From Anisus vortex (lineage: Eukaryota > Mollusca > Gastropoda > Planorbidae): a stretch of DNA of 64,000 nucleotides. Below, piece by piece: positions 44,314 to 54,530 of the stretch. The stretch is taken from positions 31,584,081-31,648,080 of the forward strand of contig OX421498.1 in assembly GCA_949126835.1 (NCBI GenBank). The letters are read 5' to 3'. Each line of letters opens with the position of its first letter. Position 1 is the first letter of the stretch. Made by a program: the position numbers and the translations under genes. The notes below the pieces were generated by a model that saw only the letters and a program-made list of their open reading frames with translations, did no database searches and was not told where the DNA came from.

Positions 44314-44429
44314 AATCGTCTTATTGGGGGGGGGGGGCGGCGAGCTGGAGTGCAATGAGTTGGGGGGAGGGTGCCTTGAGATAACCCGAACAATCTGGGG
44401 CGATGACTCCCTCCACCCCCTACAGCCTC

Positions 44430-44435
44430 AATAAA
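44430..44435 (+). promoter_or_regulatory. Possible polyadenylation signal
   Basis: AATAAA 117 bp downstream of the stop of the candidate exon; G-rich sequence lies between. Supports a gene end only if the exon is real. Confidence 0.3.
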
Positions 44436-45026
44436 TCAGCTCATTCAGAGGAATTTTCCCTTTACAATCGCTCAATGAAATTCATTGTGACAGAATAACC
44501 CCGTTACAACATGGACCGACGTTAATGCATTGTATGAAAACGACATTCATCGCACGTGGTGTAAAGAAACAACAACAAAGCCCAACACTTTCGCGCATGC
44601 CTTTTCAAAAATAATAATTAATACTGAAACTACTTATTTTCGTCCTATTCTCACAACGCCCCATTGATCTTGGACAAAAAAAAAACAGGTTTTAACAAAC
44701 AAAAAAACTCAATGGTTCACACAAAATTATGTCACTAAATCTAGGCCCTCCTTTACACGTATAAGGAAGGGCCCATCAAGATATGGCTGCTTTTGTGTTA
44801 TTTAAGATTCGAACTCGGGACCTTAAGGCTCAGTATCAAGCGATCTAGCGATAACTTTAAAAAACAAGTACAACATAGCCCACTGTAATTCAATGAATCC
44901 TTCTACAACAGCCATGTTTAAGTCTCTCCATATATTAGTGTACAAGGTACATAGTGCTAATGAAAGACGATAGATCTATGCATAGAGAGAAGGACAAAGA
45001 TTGCTTACAGGTGATATCGTCAAATA
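44436..45026. other. Gene-free stretch with a tRNA-like relic
   Basis: The complement of a B box (gattcgaactcgggacc) at 44808-44824, followed by 'tcaagcgatctagcgataac' (44837-44856), looks like a decayed tRNA head on the minus strand. Otherwise nothing supported. Confidence 0.4.
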
Positions 45027-45212
45027 GTAAAGTACCCGTCCGACCCAATTGTTAATAGGGCCGGTGAAGCAGGGTCCACCTATTTCTGTGGCCAGGGCAT
45101 ACAAGCGGATGTGTGGCCAGCACAGTGCCCAGCCGATTTTACACTTTACCCCAACTAATCCCAGGTACCCATCAGAGCTGGGCAGACGTATCAGGGACAC
45201 CTCTCTGGTGCT
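45027..45212 (-). mobile_element. SINE-A copy lacking its tRNA head
   Basis: Body blocks agtaaagtacccgtccga, 'gggccggtgaagcaggg', 'atgtgtggccagcacagtgc' and 'ggtacccatcagagctggg' are present. The sequence leaves the SINE after 'cagggacacctctctgg', so the 5' head is missing (5' truncation). Confidence 0.88.
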
Positions 45213-45797
45213 TCACCTATAATAATATACCAGGTGTATAAAACTGCGTCTTTCTAACTGAAGAAAGCTTTAACCAACTATTCAAACTTGCCAAAGACGA
45301 AGGTTATTCATGTAATTTAACGATTCAGTCTGTAACACAATAGGCCGTGAATGAAAAGCTCGATAAGACCACACACTCACACACACACACATGCAATCAC
45401 ACATACACTCACACACGCTCACGCGCGCAACACCAAAAAGATCGATGAAATCGCCAACAACATTTACCCGACTATTAATGTCAAACACCTCCAACCGCCA
45501 CAAGTCACAGCTTGAAGCAGAGGCGTATGCAAGTGATATGGACCGTCCTGAGAGGGAGGGGGGGAACCAAAAATTCTTTCAAGCGCGCAACCCTTCTTCA
45601 CCCCTCGCAAAAAAAAAATTCATAGTAAAGAAAACAAATTATAACAGTACAACATAAACATATTAAAAGTATTTAACTAAAAGCAAAATATTTGGTGTCT
45701 TGTGAGAAGTACCCCCCCCCCCTCCAATCGAACACTATTGTTGACCGGGACGAAGTGCCCCCTTCTTAAACACGAAGTGCCCCATTCTTAAACACGT
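45213..45797. other. Gene-free stretch
   Basis: CA tract near 45370-45390 and C run at 45711-45722. An 88-codon plus-strand frame at 45391 runs through the CA repeat and is not called. Confidence 0.5.
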
Positions 45798-46029
45798 ACC
45801 TTGCTTAGTGTTGCCGGATGACAGAAAAAATTACAGGACACCATAAAAAAAATACCGGACAAAACTCTCCCATTCTTCCCCTCCCGGGTCTCCCTCCCAT
45901 GGGAATATAGGGTACCGGTATATTGTTATACGTGTCCGGCGTCCGGTATTTAGAACTATTACTTTTTTTTGGTATAAGAAAGAACCTATTGAAATACCGG
46001 ACAGGTCATCTGGCAACCCTAACCTTGCT
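45798..46029. mobile_element. hAT-like MITE with 8-bp duplication
   Basis: The element is 45806-46021 (216 bp). The TIRs are tagtgttgccggatgac and gtcatctggcaaccct-a, with two mismatches when inverted. The exact 8-bp target duplication accttgct is at 45798-45805 and 46022-46029. 'ataccgg' and 'gtccgg' motifs occur near both ends. The TIR resembles that of the 499-bp element at 21905, but the interior differs. Confidence 0.9.
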
Positions 46030-46339
46030 GCGCCACTGGCAAGAGGCAACAGTAAAGATGGTTATGTTGTTTTTATGCAACAACACTACAACAACACAAA
46101 TGAAAACGGGGGAAAAGAAAAGCTGGTTATAATACACACAGCTAATCTACAATGGTTTCCGACAAAGCAAAAAGTAAAAGAAAACAAATGGTACGTTATT
46201 AAGGAAGCCAATATATCCTACCACGTCTACAGGAGGTACATTATCTTTAAAGCTGCACTTGTTAGGATATTTGATGTTGCTTTTCTCCAAAACAACAACA
46301 ACGGGCGAAAACAATGAACAAAGCACAGCACTGGCAATT
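46030..46339. other. Gene-free stretch
   Basis: Unique A-rich sequence between the MITE and the 40-bp array; short frames only. Confidence 0.45.
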
Positions 46340-46780
46340 TAGGTACAGCTTTTCAAACAGCTTTATGCAAGGCAAAGTTTGTGTACATTTTTCAAACGGC
46401 TTTATGCAAGGCAAAGTTTGTGTACATTTTTCAAACAGCTTTAAACACAGGCAAACTAGTTGTACATCTTTTCAAAGAGCTTTACAAGGCAAACTTCGTG
46501 TACATCTTTTCAAACAGCTTTATGCAAGGCAAACTAGGTGTACATCTTTTCAAACAGCTTTATACAAGGCAAACTTCGTGTACATCTTTTCAAACAGCTT
46601 TATGCAAGGCAAACTAGGTGTACATCTTTTCAAACAGCTTTATGCAAGGCAAACCAGGTGTACGTCTTTTCAAACAGCTTTATGCACGGGCAAACTAGGT
46701 GAAACATCTTTTCAAACAGCTTTGTATACAGGAAATCTAGGCTAACCTTTCTTCAACAGCTTCTACACAGAAGTACAGTT
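46340..46780. repeat. 40-bp minisatellite, about 10 copies
   Basis: Unit of about 40 bp: ttttcaaacagctttatgca then 'aggcaaactaggtgtacatc'. Copies differ at several positions and decay toward the right. The 143-codon frame at 46314-46745 follows the repeat and is not called a gene. Confidence 0.92.
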
Positions 46781-47154
46781 TCTCAGTCAGCTTTACACAC
46801 AACAAAATGTGCTTTTTTAAAAATAAAAAAAAACTAATTTTCCAGCTTGTTCTGACCAGTATCCCCTCTCCCCCCTTCTTCCCAAAGCGCCCTACTTTTT
46901 CCTATATCAGTTACCAGTAAATTTAAATTAAATCTAAGGAATTTCCGGATTCATGTATTAAATCGAAAATTATGCATTCCGTATGGTGAATGTTCGGCCG
47001 TGTGTCCTAAGTCATAAGAAACAAGGGGCGCAGTAGGCGAAAAGGGATGAGGGGTATATGTTGGTTTTTCGCAGATGAACTGAGAAGCCTTATATTTTTA
47101 ACTGTGAAAAATATGAGAGGTATACTATGTGTGTGTGTGTGTGTGTATGTGAGG

Positions 47155-47187
<33 letters not shown>

Positions 47188-47600
47188 TAGAGAGAATAAT
47201 TGAGAAACTGTTCGGCGCTTCATGTTGATGTAGAAGGTGGTGGGGAAAGGTAAAAATAGAATAAAAGGGAGAGCATGGGATCCTCGGGAGACCGGAAACC
47301 TGATTCATAAGGCAGTTATGTGCTCTTGCAAGTGTACAGGCAAGGCGATAGTAAGCTGGTTTGAGATTCGTTTCTTGCAGGCTTTTTTTTTTCTCTTCAA
47401 CCTACCAGGGGTCAGAAGACAAAGGTCACGTGACAAAGGTCAGACATTCCTGAAACTACAAAAAAAAAAAAAAAAATACACCAACCTATATAAGATTCAA
47501 GGTAATAGTGTGTCTGTGATTGGAACAATAAAGAGGCGTCATAAACAAGGGAGAGAAGGCCAAACTTATTTTTTATAAGGGAAGAAATGGGAAGACAACG
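46781..47600. other. Gene-free stretch
   Basis: GT and GA microsatellites at 47128-47190 and an A run at 47460-47476. Frames at 47237 (plus) and 47412 (minus) lack recognisable motifs. Confidence 0.5.
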
Positions 47601-47604
47601 CGAT

Positions 47605-48128
47605 CGCTTGTCTGAATGTCTGAATGCTGTCTTGATCTTAGATTGGCATTGGCTATGACAGGAAAACACACGAACACGGCTTGTCTGAATGACAGAATAC
47701 TGTCTTAGATTGGCATTGGCTATGACAGGAAAACACACGAACACGGCTGGTCTGAATGACAGAATACTGTCTTAGATTGGCATTGGCTATGACAGGAAAA
47801 CACACGAACACGGCTTGTCTGAATGACAGAATACTGTCTTACATTGGCGTTAGCTATGACAGGAAGACACACGAACACGGCTTGTCTGAATGACAGAATA
47901 CTGTCTTGGATTGGCGTTTGCTATGACAGGAAGACACGCGAACACGGCTTGTCTGAATGACAGAACATTGTCTTGGCTTAGAGTGGCGTTGACTATGACA
48001 GGAAGACACACGAACATAGCTTGTCTGAGTGCCAGAAAATTGTCTTAGATTGGCGTTGACTATGACATAATCACACATATGGCTTGTCTGAATGACAGAA
48101 TACTGTCTTAGGTAGGCGTTGGCTTTGA
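47605..48128. repeat. 67-bp minisatellite, about 8 copies
   Basis: Unit of about 67 bp containing ggcattggctatgacaggaa and 'ggcttgtctgaatgacagaa'. Copies drift in length (one has an extra 'ggctta'). Confidence 0.93.
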
Positions 48129-48300
48129 CAGGAACTGTCGCGGTAGACGAATTGTCTGGTAGACGAGCTGTCGTGGTAGACGAACTGTCGTGGCAGACGA
48201 ATTGTCTGGTAGAAGAACTGTCTAGTAGACATTATGTCATTAAAATAGTTGTCGTGGTAGACGTAATGTCGGTAGAGCTACTTTCTGTAGACGAGTTGTG
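48129..48300. repeat. Degenerate 16-17-bp repeats
   Basis: Irregular units around 'ggtagacgaactgtcgt' and 'ggtagacgaattgtct', directly after the 67-bp array and sharing its 'tgtc' ends, which suggests a second, younger or shorter-period expansion. Confidence 0.75.
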
Positions 48301-49232
48301 GAATCTATTGAACCATATGGTTAGGTAAGTAAGCAGCATTTACAAGTTATATGAGGTAGAGCATACAAAGGGGATTACGTGGCCAGCAAGATGCCAAGTA
48401 GTCTTCACGAAATAAGTACATTGAGAATAAAAGAAGTATAGATTTGTGGATTCTTGCTTCGTTCACGGCATATACGTTGAATAGAATCTGCAGAAAAAAA
48501 ACAAAAAATGACAAGTGCGGGACTAGACAGACGATGACATTAATTCTTGTATCGGATTGCCACTCACCAAAACAGGGGTTCAGAATTTTTCGTCTTAGGG
48601 CCTTATAATGAATTAGAAAAAAACTCGGCGGGTTAAATAATTAGAAAATGTATGTCCATTATTAATAAAATTCGAATATACAAAACTTGCCGTTAGAGGC
48701 TCTGAGAGGGCCGCAATGAAAGGTTGAGCGGGACTTCTTGTTGCCGCCTGCTACAAGCCCTTGCAATAAGTAGTAGGAAGGACGCCTTATAAATTGGACA
48801 CGGTACGCGACTATTTCTAGTTTAAAATTCATCCATGAAAAGCTGTTTTTAAAAGTTGGACATTGTTAAGAATAGGCTCACACAAAAATGCATAATGAAG
48901 AAGAAAATTTAAGACACTAGCACCTCTAAATCACAATGATATATATCTATATATACTATGATTTAGCTATGCCACTGTAAGGAAGGAGGGGATAAATGAA
49001 GGGAGGAGTAGGAATATTACATAGAATGATATTAACTTCAGAAAATATACACTGAATATGTTCATATGACTGGAGAAAGTAAATATTGTCAGTTTGCCTA
49101 AGTATTAGAGAGGAGAGTGGGCGGTTTGTACCCTCCTCCCTGTCTTGAAATGCCAAAAAATCTACGAATCAATTCAAAACAGTCACTACAAGAATATACA
49201 GGCTCATCTGCAGATGGAACAGTGCCATAACA
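48301..49232. other. Gene-free stretch with a faint SINE-A relic
   Basis: At 48357-48410 'gagcatacaaaggggatta' and 'gtggccagcaagatgcc' follow the SINE-A body on the minus strand, heavily decayed. No gene supported. Confidence 0.4.
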
Positions 49233-49435
49233 CAATGGTTCTCAGTTGGGTGGATAAAAAATTTCGAAAATTGTCGGGTTTTTCCACTTTGAGATTTTGG
49301 GGGAATTGTTTTTACATTATAAGCGTATTGTATTTATGTGCGTTACACTCAATCCATAATCGCCTTATGGCGATCATTGGATTCACCTTAAAGAAATGAG
49401 CGGGTGTACACGCGGGAGAGATTTGGGAACCGTTG
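49233..49435. mobile_element. Possible hAT-like MITE ('GGTTCTCAA' type)
   Basis: Left end caatggttctcag, right end ttgggaaccgttg, an imperfect inverted pair of the kind found at the ends of hAT-like MITEs. 203 bp, no coding. The 8-bp flanks do not match. Confidence 0.4.
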
Positions 49436-51463
49436 ATGAAGAAAATGTTTCGCAAATCATCTTGCATGAAGCGGTAACCTTTAGGGGCTAAGCCTTCCCC
49501 GGCAACAGAGCTAAGTCAACACCGTTTGGTTAGCTTCCAGTGTACCCCGTGCCTTACAAATTTTTTTTTGTTTTAACCAAGTTTTATATGTTCTTGTGTG
49601 ATGTAAAAGTGGTTATTATGATCAGGACTCGAAGATTCTGGCCCCATGATGCTGACTGAAAGATTCAACCAAGTGTCGGTCAGCGGGCCTAGGGGCTACG
49701 TTTTAAATGTAAGGAGCTCGGCATGGACAGTGCTTGTGTTATAAATAGCGCATTAACTAAACGCATGGTATGCAAAGCAATTGCTTAGTACATTGGAGCT
49801 AAAGTTTGGTTGGGCATTGCGCACAGGTGGCTTACATAATCTGTTCATATTTCTTAATATCTTATGAACTCTTTATTAGACTCTGAATGCATGTGACTAT
49901 CGTCAAACGTTGTTTGTTTTTTAAATCCATTATTGAGTGCACTGTAGGTAGGGAATGAATAAAAGATGAGTCTAAAAAATAATATGTTAGTTTCTATAAT
50001 AAGTATATCTTTTAATTAGCCTAGCGTGTGGAGTCAGCAAAGTACTTTCAGTTGGTTATCTAATCCGGTGTATGTATCAAATACCTGACCAGTATACTAT
50101 ATAGACACACACTCACACATTCATGTATTATGAACACACCAGAGAAAACAACAAGATATGACAATGCCTGAGCTCTTACATTTTTTTAATACCTTCACTT
50201 CTCTCCCCTCCCACTTGATTTCCCCCCTCCCCCCACACACCCTTTGGCTAGGTAACAAGATATGTGCGCAACGTGAGCGGTGATTCGTTGCCATGGTGAT
50301 GATTTAGCAGAAAATAACATTTTCTTTCTTTTCTTTGTTTTTTTTTTGTCTCGCTACTAAGTCCCGAACTGGGAGAAAACATAAAGATCATTTCAATTAT
50401 TCACGAGTGTATAGTAGAGCCAAGGGCAAATGGTCGTTACTGTTGGCTCCCTGGGTGATTGTGTAGATAGAATACAGTAGAAAGTGATCTTGGGTATTAT
50501 TATTTTAATATGGACCTAGATATATATTATTATAATATTATATATATAAGCGTAGATTCATTAACTAAGTTGGGTATCAAAGATATGAAGGTTTTTAAAA
50601 CATAGGAAGTTGGTTATTTTTTTTTCAACTGTCGCAGTATAGAGCTATATATTATTGTTATGCGAAATGTCATATATAGTAAAAAAAAAAAATTGTTTAA
50701 TAATTTCATGAGAAACAAATAATTTATAAGAAAACGCGCGACAAAAAAGTGTAGGAATTTCGAAAAAAAGAAAGAAGTGCAAGAGTCGGTTATTGTTTAG
50801 AAGTAAGTTAGCTAGCAACTCGAATTAATGAAGTCTGATGTTGTGGGTGATAAAGAGAGAATTATTAGCGACTGCAATTTATGAGAAATTTTTATCGATT
50901 CTCATCTACTGAATTATTGAACTATTCGTGAGATATCGTGTGGAAGAATTATGAAACATATCGGCTGTTGAAACCAAGGCGGTGGAGTCTGGGGAAATGT
51001 TGGGTATCTGGAGTCGGCAAACAATGCATCTCGGGCTCCTACTCAATAATAGATTGGAATTTTTTAAAAAGCAAGTTTAAATTCACAAAAAGTTATAATT
51101 AATGACTCAAACTTTTCAATACAGTAGACTGTAGGCTTCCCAGCCAGTAGTCCTGTGGTAATAACATGTAGATGTATGTTGCCTTTCTTTCCTTCAAGGA
51201 ATGTACAAAATACATTCGCATATTAAATACAGAGAGGTCGGGGAGTCGGAAGTACGAAAAAATGAGGAGTCGGAACATTTATCTAACTGGTTGAAACAAG
51301 AAGTCATGCGGCGGACTTAGTCAATAGATAGAGAGGATGGGGATTATACATGAACTTGGAACTTCCGGAACAACAAGTTACAAAAACATGTGTTAAAATC
51401 AGAAAACCTGTGTGATGCTTACGGAACTGCATTGTCAGTAATTTCTTATCTTATATTATATTA
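49436..51463. other. Gene-free stretch
   Basis: About 2 kb of AT-rich, unique-looking sequence with no recognisable gene, element or array. C-rich block at 50221-50241. Confidence 0.5.
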
Positions 51464-51662
51464 CAGACGCTCCTTCTACAAAGAAGATTATTGCATCCTA
51501 CGCTCATCCGTGGTCCGAGTCTAGTCTTGCATCTTTATTAATGTTTTCAATGACGTTAAGTTACTGGTTTTCCTGGTTTGTTCAGGTAACCCATTCCATG
51601 CCCGAATGCCACTCGGGAAGAAAGAGTACTTAGATGCATTGAAGTTTAAAAGGATTTTTTTT
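51464..51662 (-). mobile_element. LINE-A 3' end, second copy
   Basis: Same 3' untranslated region as at 21399 ('cctacgctcatccgtggtcc', 'aagaagattattgc'), then the start of the coding end ('cattccatgcccgaatgcca', 'ctcgggaagaaagagtactt'). The match ends near 51645, so this copy is more strongly 5'-truncated. Confidence 0.75.
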
Positions 51663-51828
51663 TTTAAGTGTCTTTTTAAACAAGAAAGAAGCTTGGTGTA
51701 CTTGAGGTAGTGGGTTTGAAGGCCCCTAGTTCAGATCTTAATGAACGCCCGACGTTTAGTTCCCCGGGGCCAGTAGTTTGATGGCAAGCAGACTTCTGTC
51801 GGGATGGTGGAGTGCGGGAGGGGGTGTA

Positions 51829-51902
51829 AAAGTCATTTGGGTAATGCACTGGTCACACAATCCATTCTATATTGAGTGTGAACTCTGCTTCACTGACCCA
51901 AA
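51829..51902 (+). mobile_element. Degraded SINE-A 3' fragment
   Basis: 'aatgcactggtcacacaatc' and 'gtgaactctgcttcactgac' follow the end of the SINE-A body. Head and most of the body are missing. It lies just before the (AT)n tract. Confidence 0.5.
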
Positions 51903-51918
51903 GTAACCTATAGAAGAA

Positions 51919-51919
<1 letters not shown>

Positions 51920-51998
<79 letters not shown>
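51920..51998. repeat. (AT)n microsatellite, about 39 repeats
   Basis: Uninterrupted alternating AT; self-complementary and likely to extrude cruciform structures and to be length-variable. Confidence 0.97.
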
Positions 51999-51999
<1 letters not shown>

Positions 52000-52575
52000 A
52001 CTGGTGTCAAAACTTGTTATATCTTAGGAAAACTTCCCTCGAGTTTGGAGACTAACATATCTTAAATCACTCATTGCCCTAATATGCACACGTAGAGTAC
52101 ACAACATTGTGAAAAGCTCATAAATCTATTAACACTACAACCTATAGAATCACTCTTCATTTTTTTTTTATCTCTCATTAAAATAAATATCTTTTTTTTT
52201 TATAGAGAAAATGGGAGTGAAAACAAAATTAGTTAATTGCTCATTACGAATGGGCTGAATGAAGACATCAAAAGCTACAAGAAGATTATCACTCAATCAG
52301 ATTACCACAGTGCTTCTAGTAAGAGTGTCAGAAGTAATCCCGCAAGGGATCACTCTGTAATCCATCCATCAAACGAGGCCCTCCGGGGCTAGTGTCGCCA
52401 CTGTAAGACCCGGTAGAGAGAGAGAAAGAGAGAGAGAGACAAGAGAGTCATAATGTCAACCTTAGTCTTTTTTTGCGCGCCGAATTCTTCCTGATTAATA
52501 TAGACCCGTGATTGGACAGTCGGAAATCATTACAGGTCACTGGGGTCCGGGGCCTCGAAGGGACGACGAGGTGAA
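51999..52575. other. Gene-free stretch
   Basis: No supported gene; T runs at 52160 and 52192; short GA tract at 52416-52440. Confidence 0.5.
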
Positions 52576-53465
52576 AACTCGGTGTCTGCATGTGTGTGTG
52601 TCCCAGTAGGAAATATGTGTATACATTGGTCCCGGTAGGACAACTAAGTGGTGTGAGCTTGTTACATATAAGATCTGTGGTGTGGAGTGTGGACATGCAT
52701 CGGTAGGACCTGAGGGGGGGGGCATGTGTACTAGTACGACATTGAGGAGTGTGTCCTGGTGAGAGTGAGATCTTTGTTGTGGAGTGTACATGAGCCCCAG
52801 GATCAAGTATGGCCAGTGGTGGCGGTGGCGTGTCCAAGTGGAACCGAAATGAACATATTATGTGGCGTGAGCATGTGTTCGATATGGTCTGCGTTGTCAG
52901 TGCATTTGTCGCAGTAGAACCTGTGGGGAGTGAGCGTATTATGCCCAATATGACCTGGGTTCCCTGCGCATGTGCCCCGGTAGTTCGTGGGCGTATCTCC
53001 CTGTAGGACATGTAGGTCGTGGGCGTGTGTCCCAGTAGGACCTTGTGTCGTGGGCGTGTGTCCCAGTAGGACATGTATGTCGTGGGCGTATCTCCCTGTA
53101 GGACATGTAGGTCGTGGGCGTGTGTCCCAGTAGGACCTTGTGTCGTGGGCGTGTGTCCCAGTAGGACCTTGTGTCGTGGGCGTGTGTCCCAGTAGGACCT
53201 TGTGTCGTGGGCGTGTGTCCCAGTAGGACATTATGTCGTTGGCGTGTGTCCCAGTAGGACATGTATGTCGTTGGCGTGTGTCCCAGTAGGACCTTGTGTC
53301 GTGGGCGTGTGTCCCAGTAGGACATGTATGTCGTTGGCGTGTGTCCCAGTAGGACCTTGTGTCGTGGGCGTGTGTCCCAGTAGGACATGTATGTCGTGGG
53401 CGTGTGTCCCAGTAGGACCTTGTGTCGTTGGCGTGTGTCCCAGTAGGTTATGTATGTCGTGGTCA
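52576..53465. repeat. 31/32-bp minisatellite
   Basis: Units built on 'gggcgtgtgtcccagtagga' followed by either 'ccttgtgt' (31 bp) or 'catgtatgt' (32 bp). About 15 good copies lie between 52985 and 53465; degenerate ones reach back to about 52576. The mixture of two unit lengths shifts reading phase, yet frames stay open on the minus strand (Thr/His/Gly-rich); these are artefacts of the repeat. Confidence 0.93.
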
Positions 53466-53628
53466 CAGACATAGTTTTGAAATTGTTAGTTTCTTCTCCC
53501 TTTCTTTGCCTATAACGGATGGCGACCTCAATTTCATTCAATTCTTTTTTTCCTTTTTTTTTTTGGAATGCAAGAAGCGTCTTCAATTTTATATTTCGAC
53601 AATGCCAGTCATATCAACTAGACTCAGA

Positions 53629-53889
53629 CATAGGTTCTCAAACTTTTTCGGCTCACCACCCTCCTTTTACAAATTTTTTTCCGCTCACAGCCCCCCAACT
53701 CAATTTTAATTAAACATAAATAATTAGTTCGAAAACAAATTTATTTGTATTATTAATTTAGAAATATAAGAGACTTATTTAATAGCACTATATCATGTAT
53801 TATCTGTAATTATTCATGTTTAAAATATAAGCTCCTTAAATGGACAAAACAATTAATGCAGGCGACAACGCCCCCGTTGAGAACCTATG
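53629..53889. mobile_element. hAT-like MITE ('GGTTCTCAA' type)
   Basis: Exact 13-bp inverted ends cataggttctcaa at 53629-53641 and 53877-53889. The first interior bases ('actttttcggctcacc') are typical of this widespread MITE style. The 8-bp flanks (gactcaga, aacaagag) do not match. 261 bp, AT-rich, non-coding. Confidence 0.65.
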
Positions 53890-53921
53890 AACAAGAGTAT
53901 GAGTTCATTTTCTTAGTAGTT

Positions 53922-54117
53922 GTTTAGAGCAGGGGTCGGCAACCTTTTGCCAATAACCAGAGTGCTGACAGCCTAGCTTAAAAGTCATCCTTCTCTTTTC
54001 TTGTAGAAGGGATCTGAAAAGCATTCTATTCTAGGGATCTTCCGCGTACCGTTAACAATTGCTCTGCGTGCCAAGTCTGGCACGCGTTCCTTAGGGTTGC
54101 CGATCCCTGGTTTAGAG
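53922..54117. mobile_element. hAT-like MITE, 'GGGGTCGGCAACC' family, with 8-bp duplication
   Basis: The element is 53930-54109 (180 bp). TIRs caggggtcggcaacc and ggttgccgatccctg (one mismatch). The exact target duplication gtttagag is at 53922-53929 and 54110-54117. Shares 'ttgctctgcgtgccaagtct' with the copy at 42244. It sits only 40 bp from the previous MITE. Confidence 0.93.
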
Positions 54118-54254
54118 TTTAGGACTGTTTGATCTGTAAAAAAAAAACTTCCAATAATATGGTAGGCCTACTGGTTGTGCCGCTTATGACCATTCATAGA
54201 CAAACAAGTTTGTTTATTTGAATGAAGTGTATTGTAAGTAAGAGAAGGAGATAC

Positions 54255-54284
54255 GCCGAGAGAGAGAGAGAGAGAGAGAGTGAA

Positions 54285-54316
<32 letters not shown>

Positions 54317-54346
54317 TGAAAGAGAGAGAGTGAAAGAGAGAGAGAG

Positions 54347-54377
<31 letters not shown>

Positions 54378-54396
54378 GTGAAAGAGAGAGAGTGAA

Positions 54397-54433
<37 letters not shown>

Positions 54434-54525
54434 AAGAGAGAGAGTGAAAGAGAGAGAGAGAGAGAAAGAGAGAGAGAGTGAAAGAGAGAGAGTGAAAGAG
54501 AGAGAGAGAGTGAAAGAGAGAGATG
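54255..54525. repeat. GA microsatellite with 'gtgaaag' interruptions
   Basis: (GA)n broken at irregular intervals by 'gtgaaag' and 'gaaag'. The frames of over 100 codons on the minus strand are low-complexity Ser/Leu repeats. Confidence 0.93.
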
Positions 54526-54530
54526 GAGTA

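Noticed and set aside
46314..46745. 143-codon plus-strand frame
   Set aside because: Follows the 40-bp repeat; peptides repeat with the DNA and shift phase between copies.
48577..48800. Further hAT-like MITE starting caggggttcag
   Set aside because: A plausible left end only; no matching right end or 8-bp duplication found.
52448..53586. Minus-strand frames of 142-215 codons
   Set aside because: Thr/His/Gly repeats from the 31/32-bp minisatellite.
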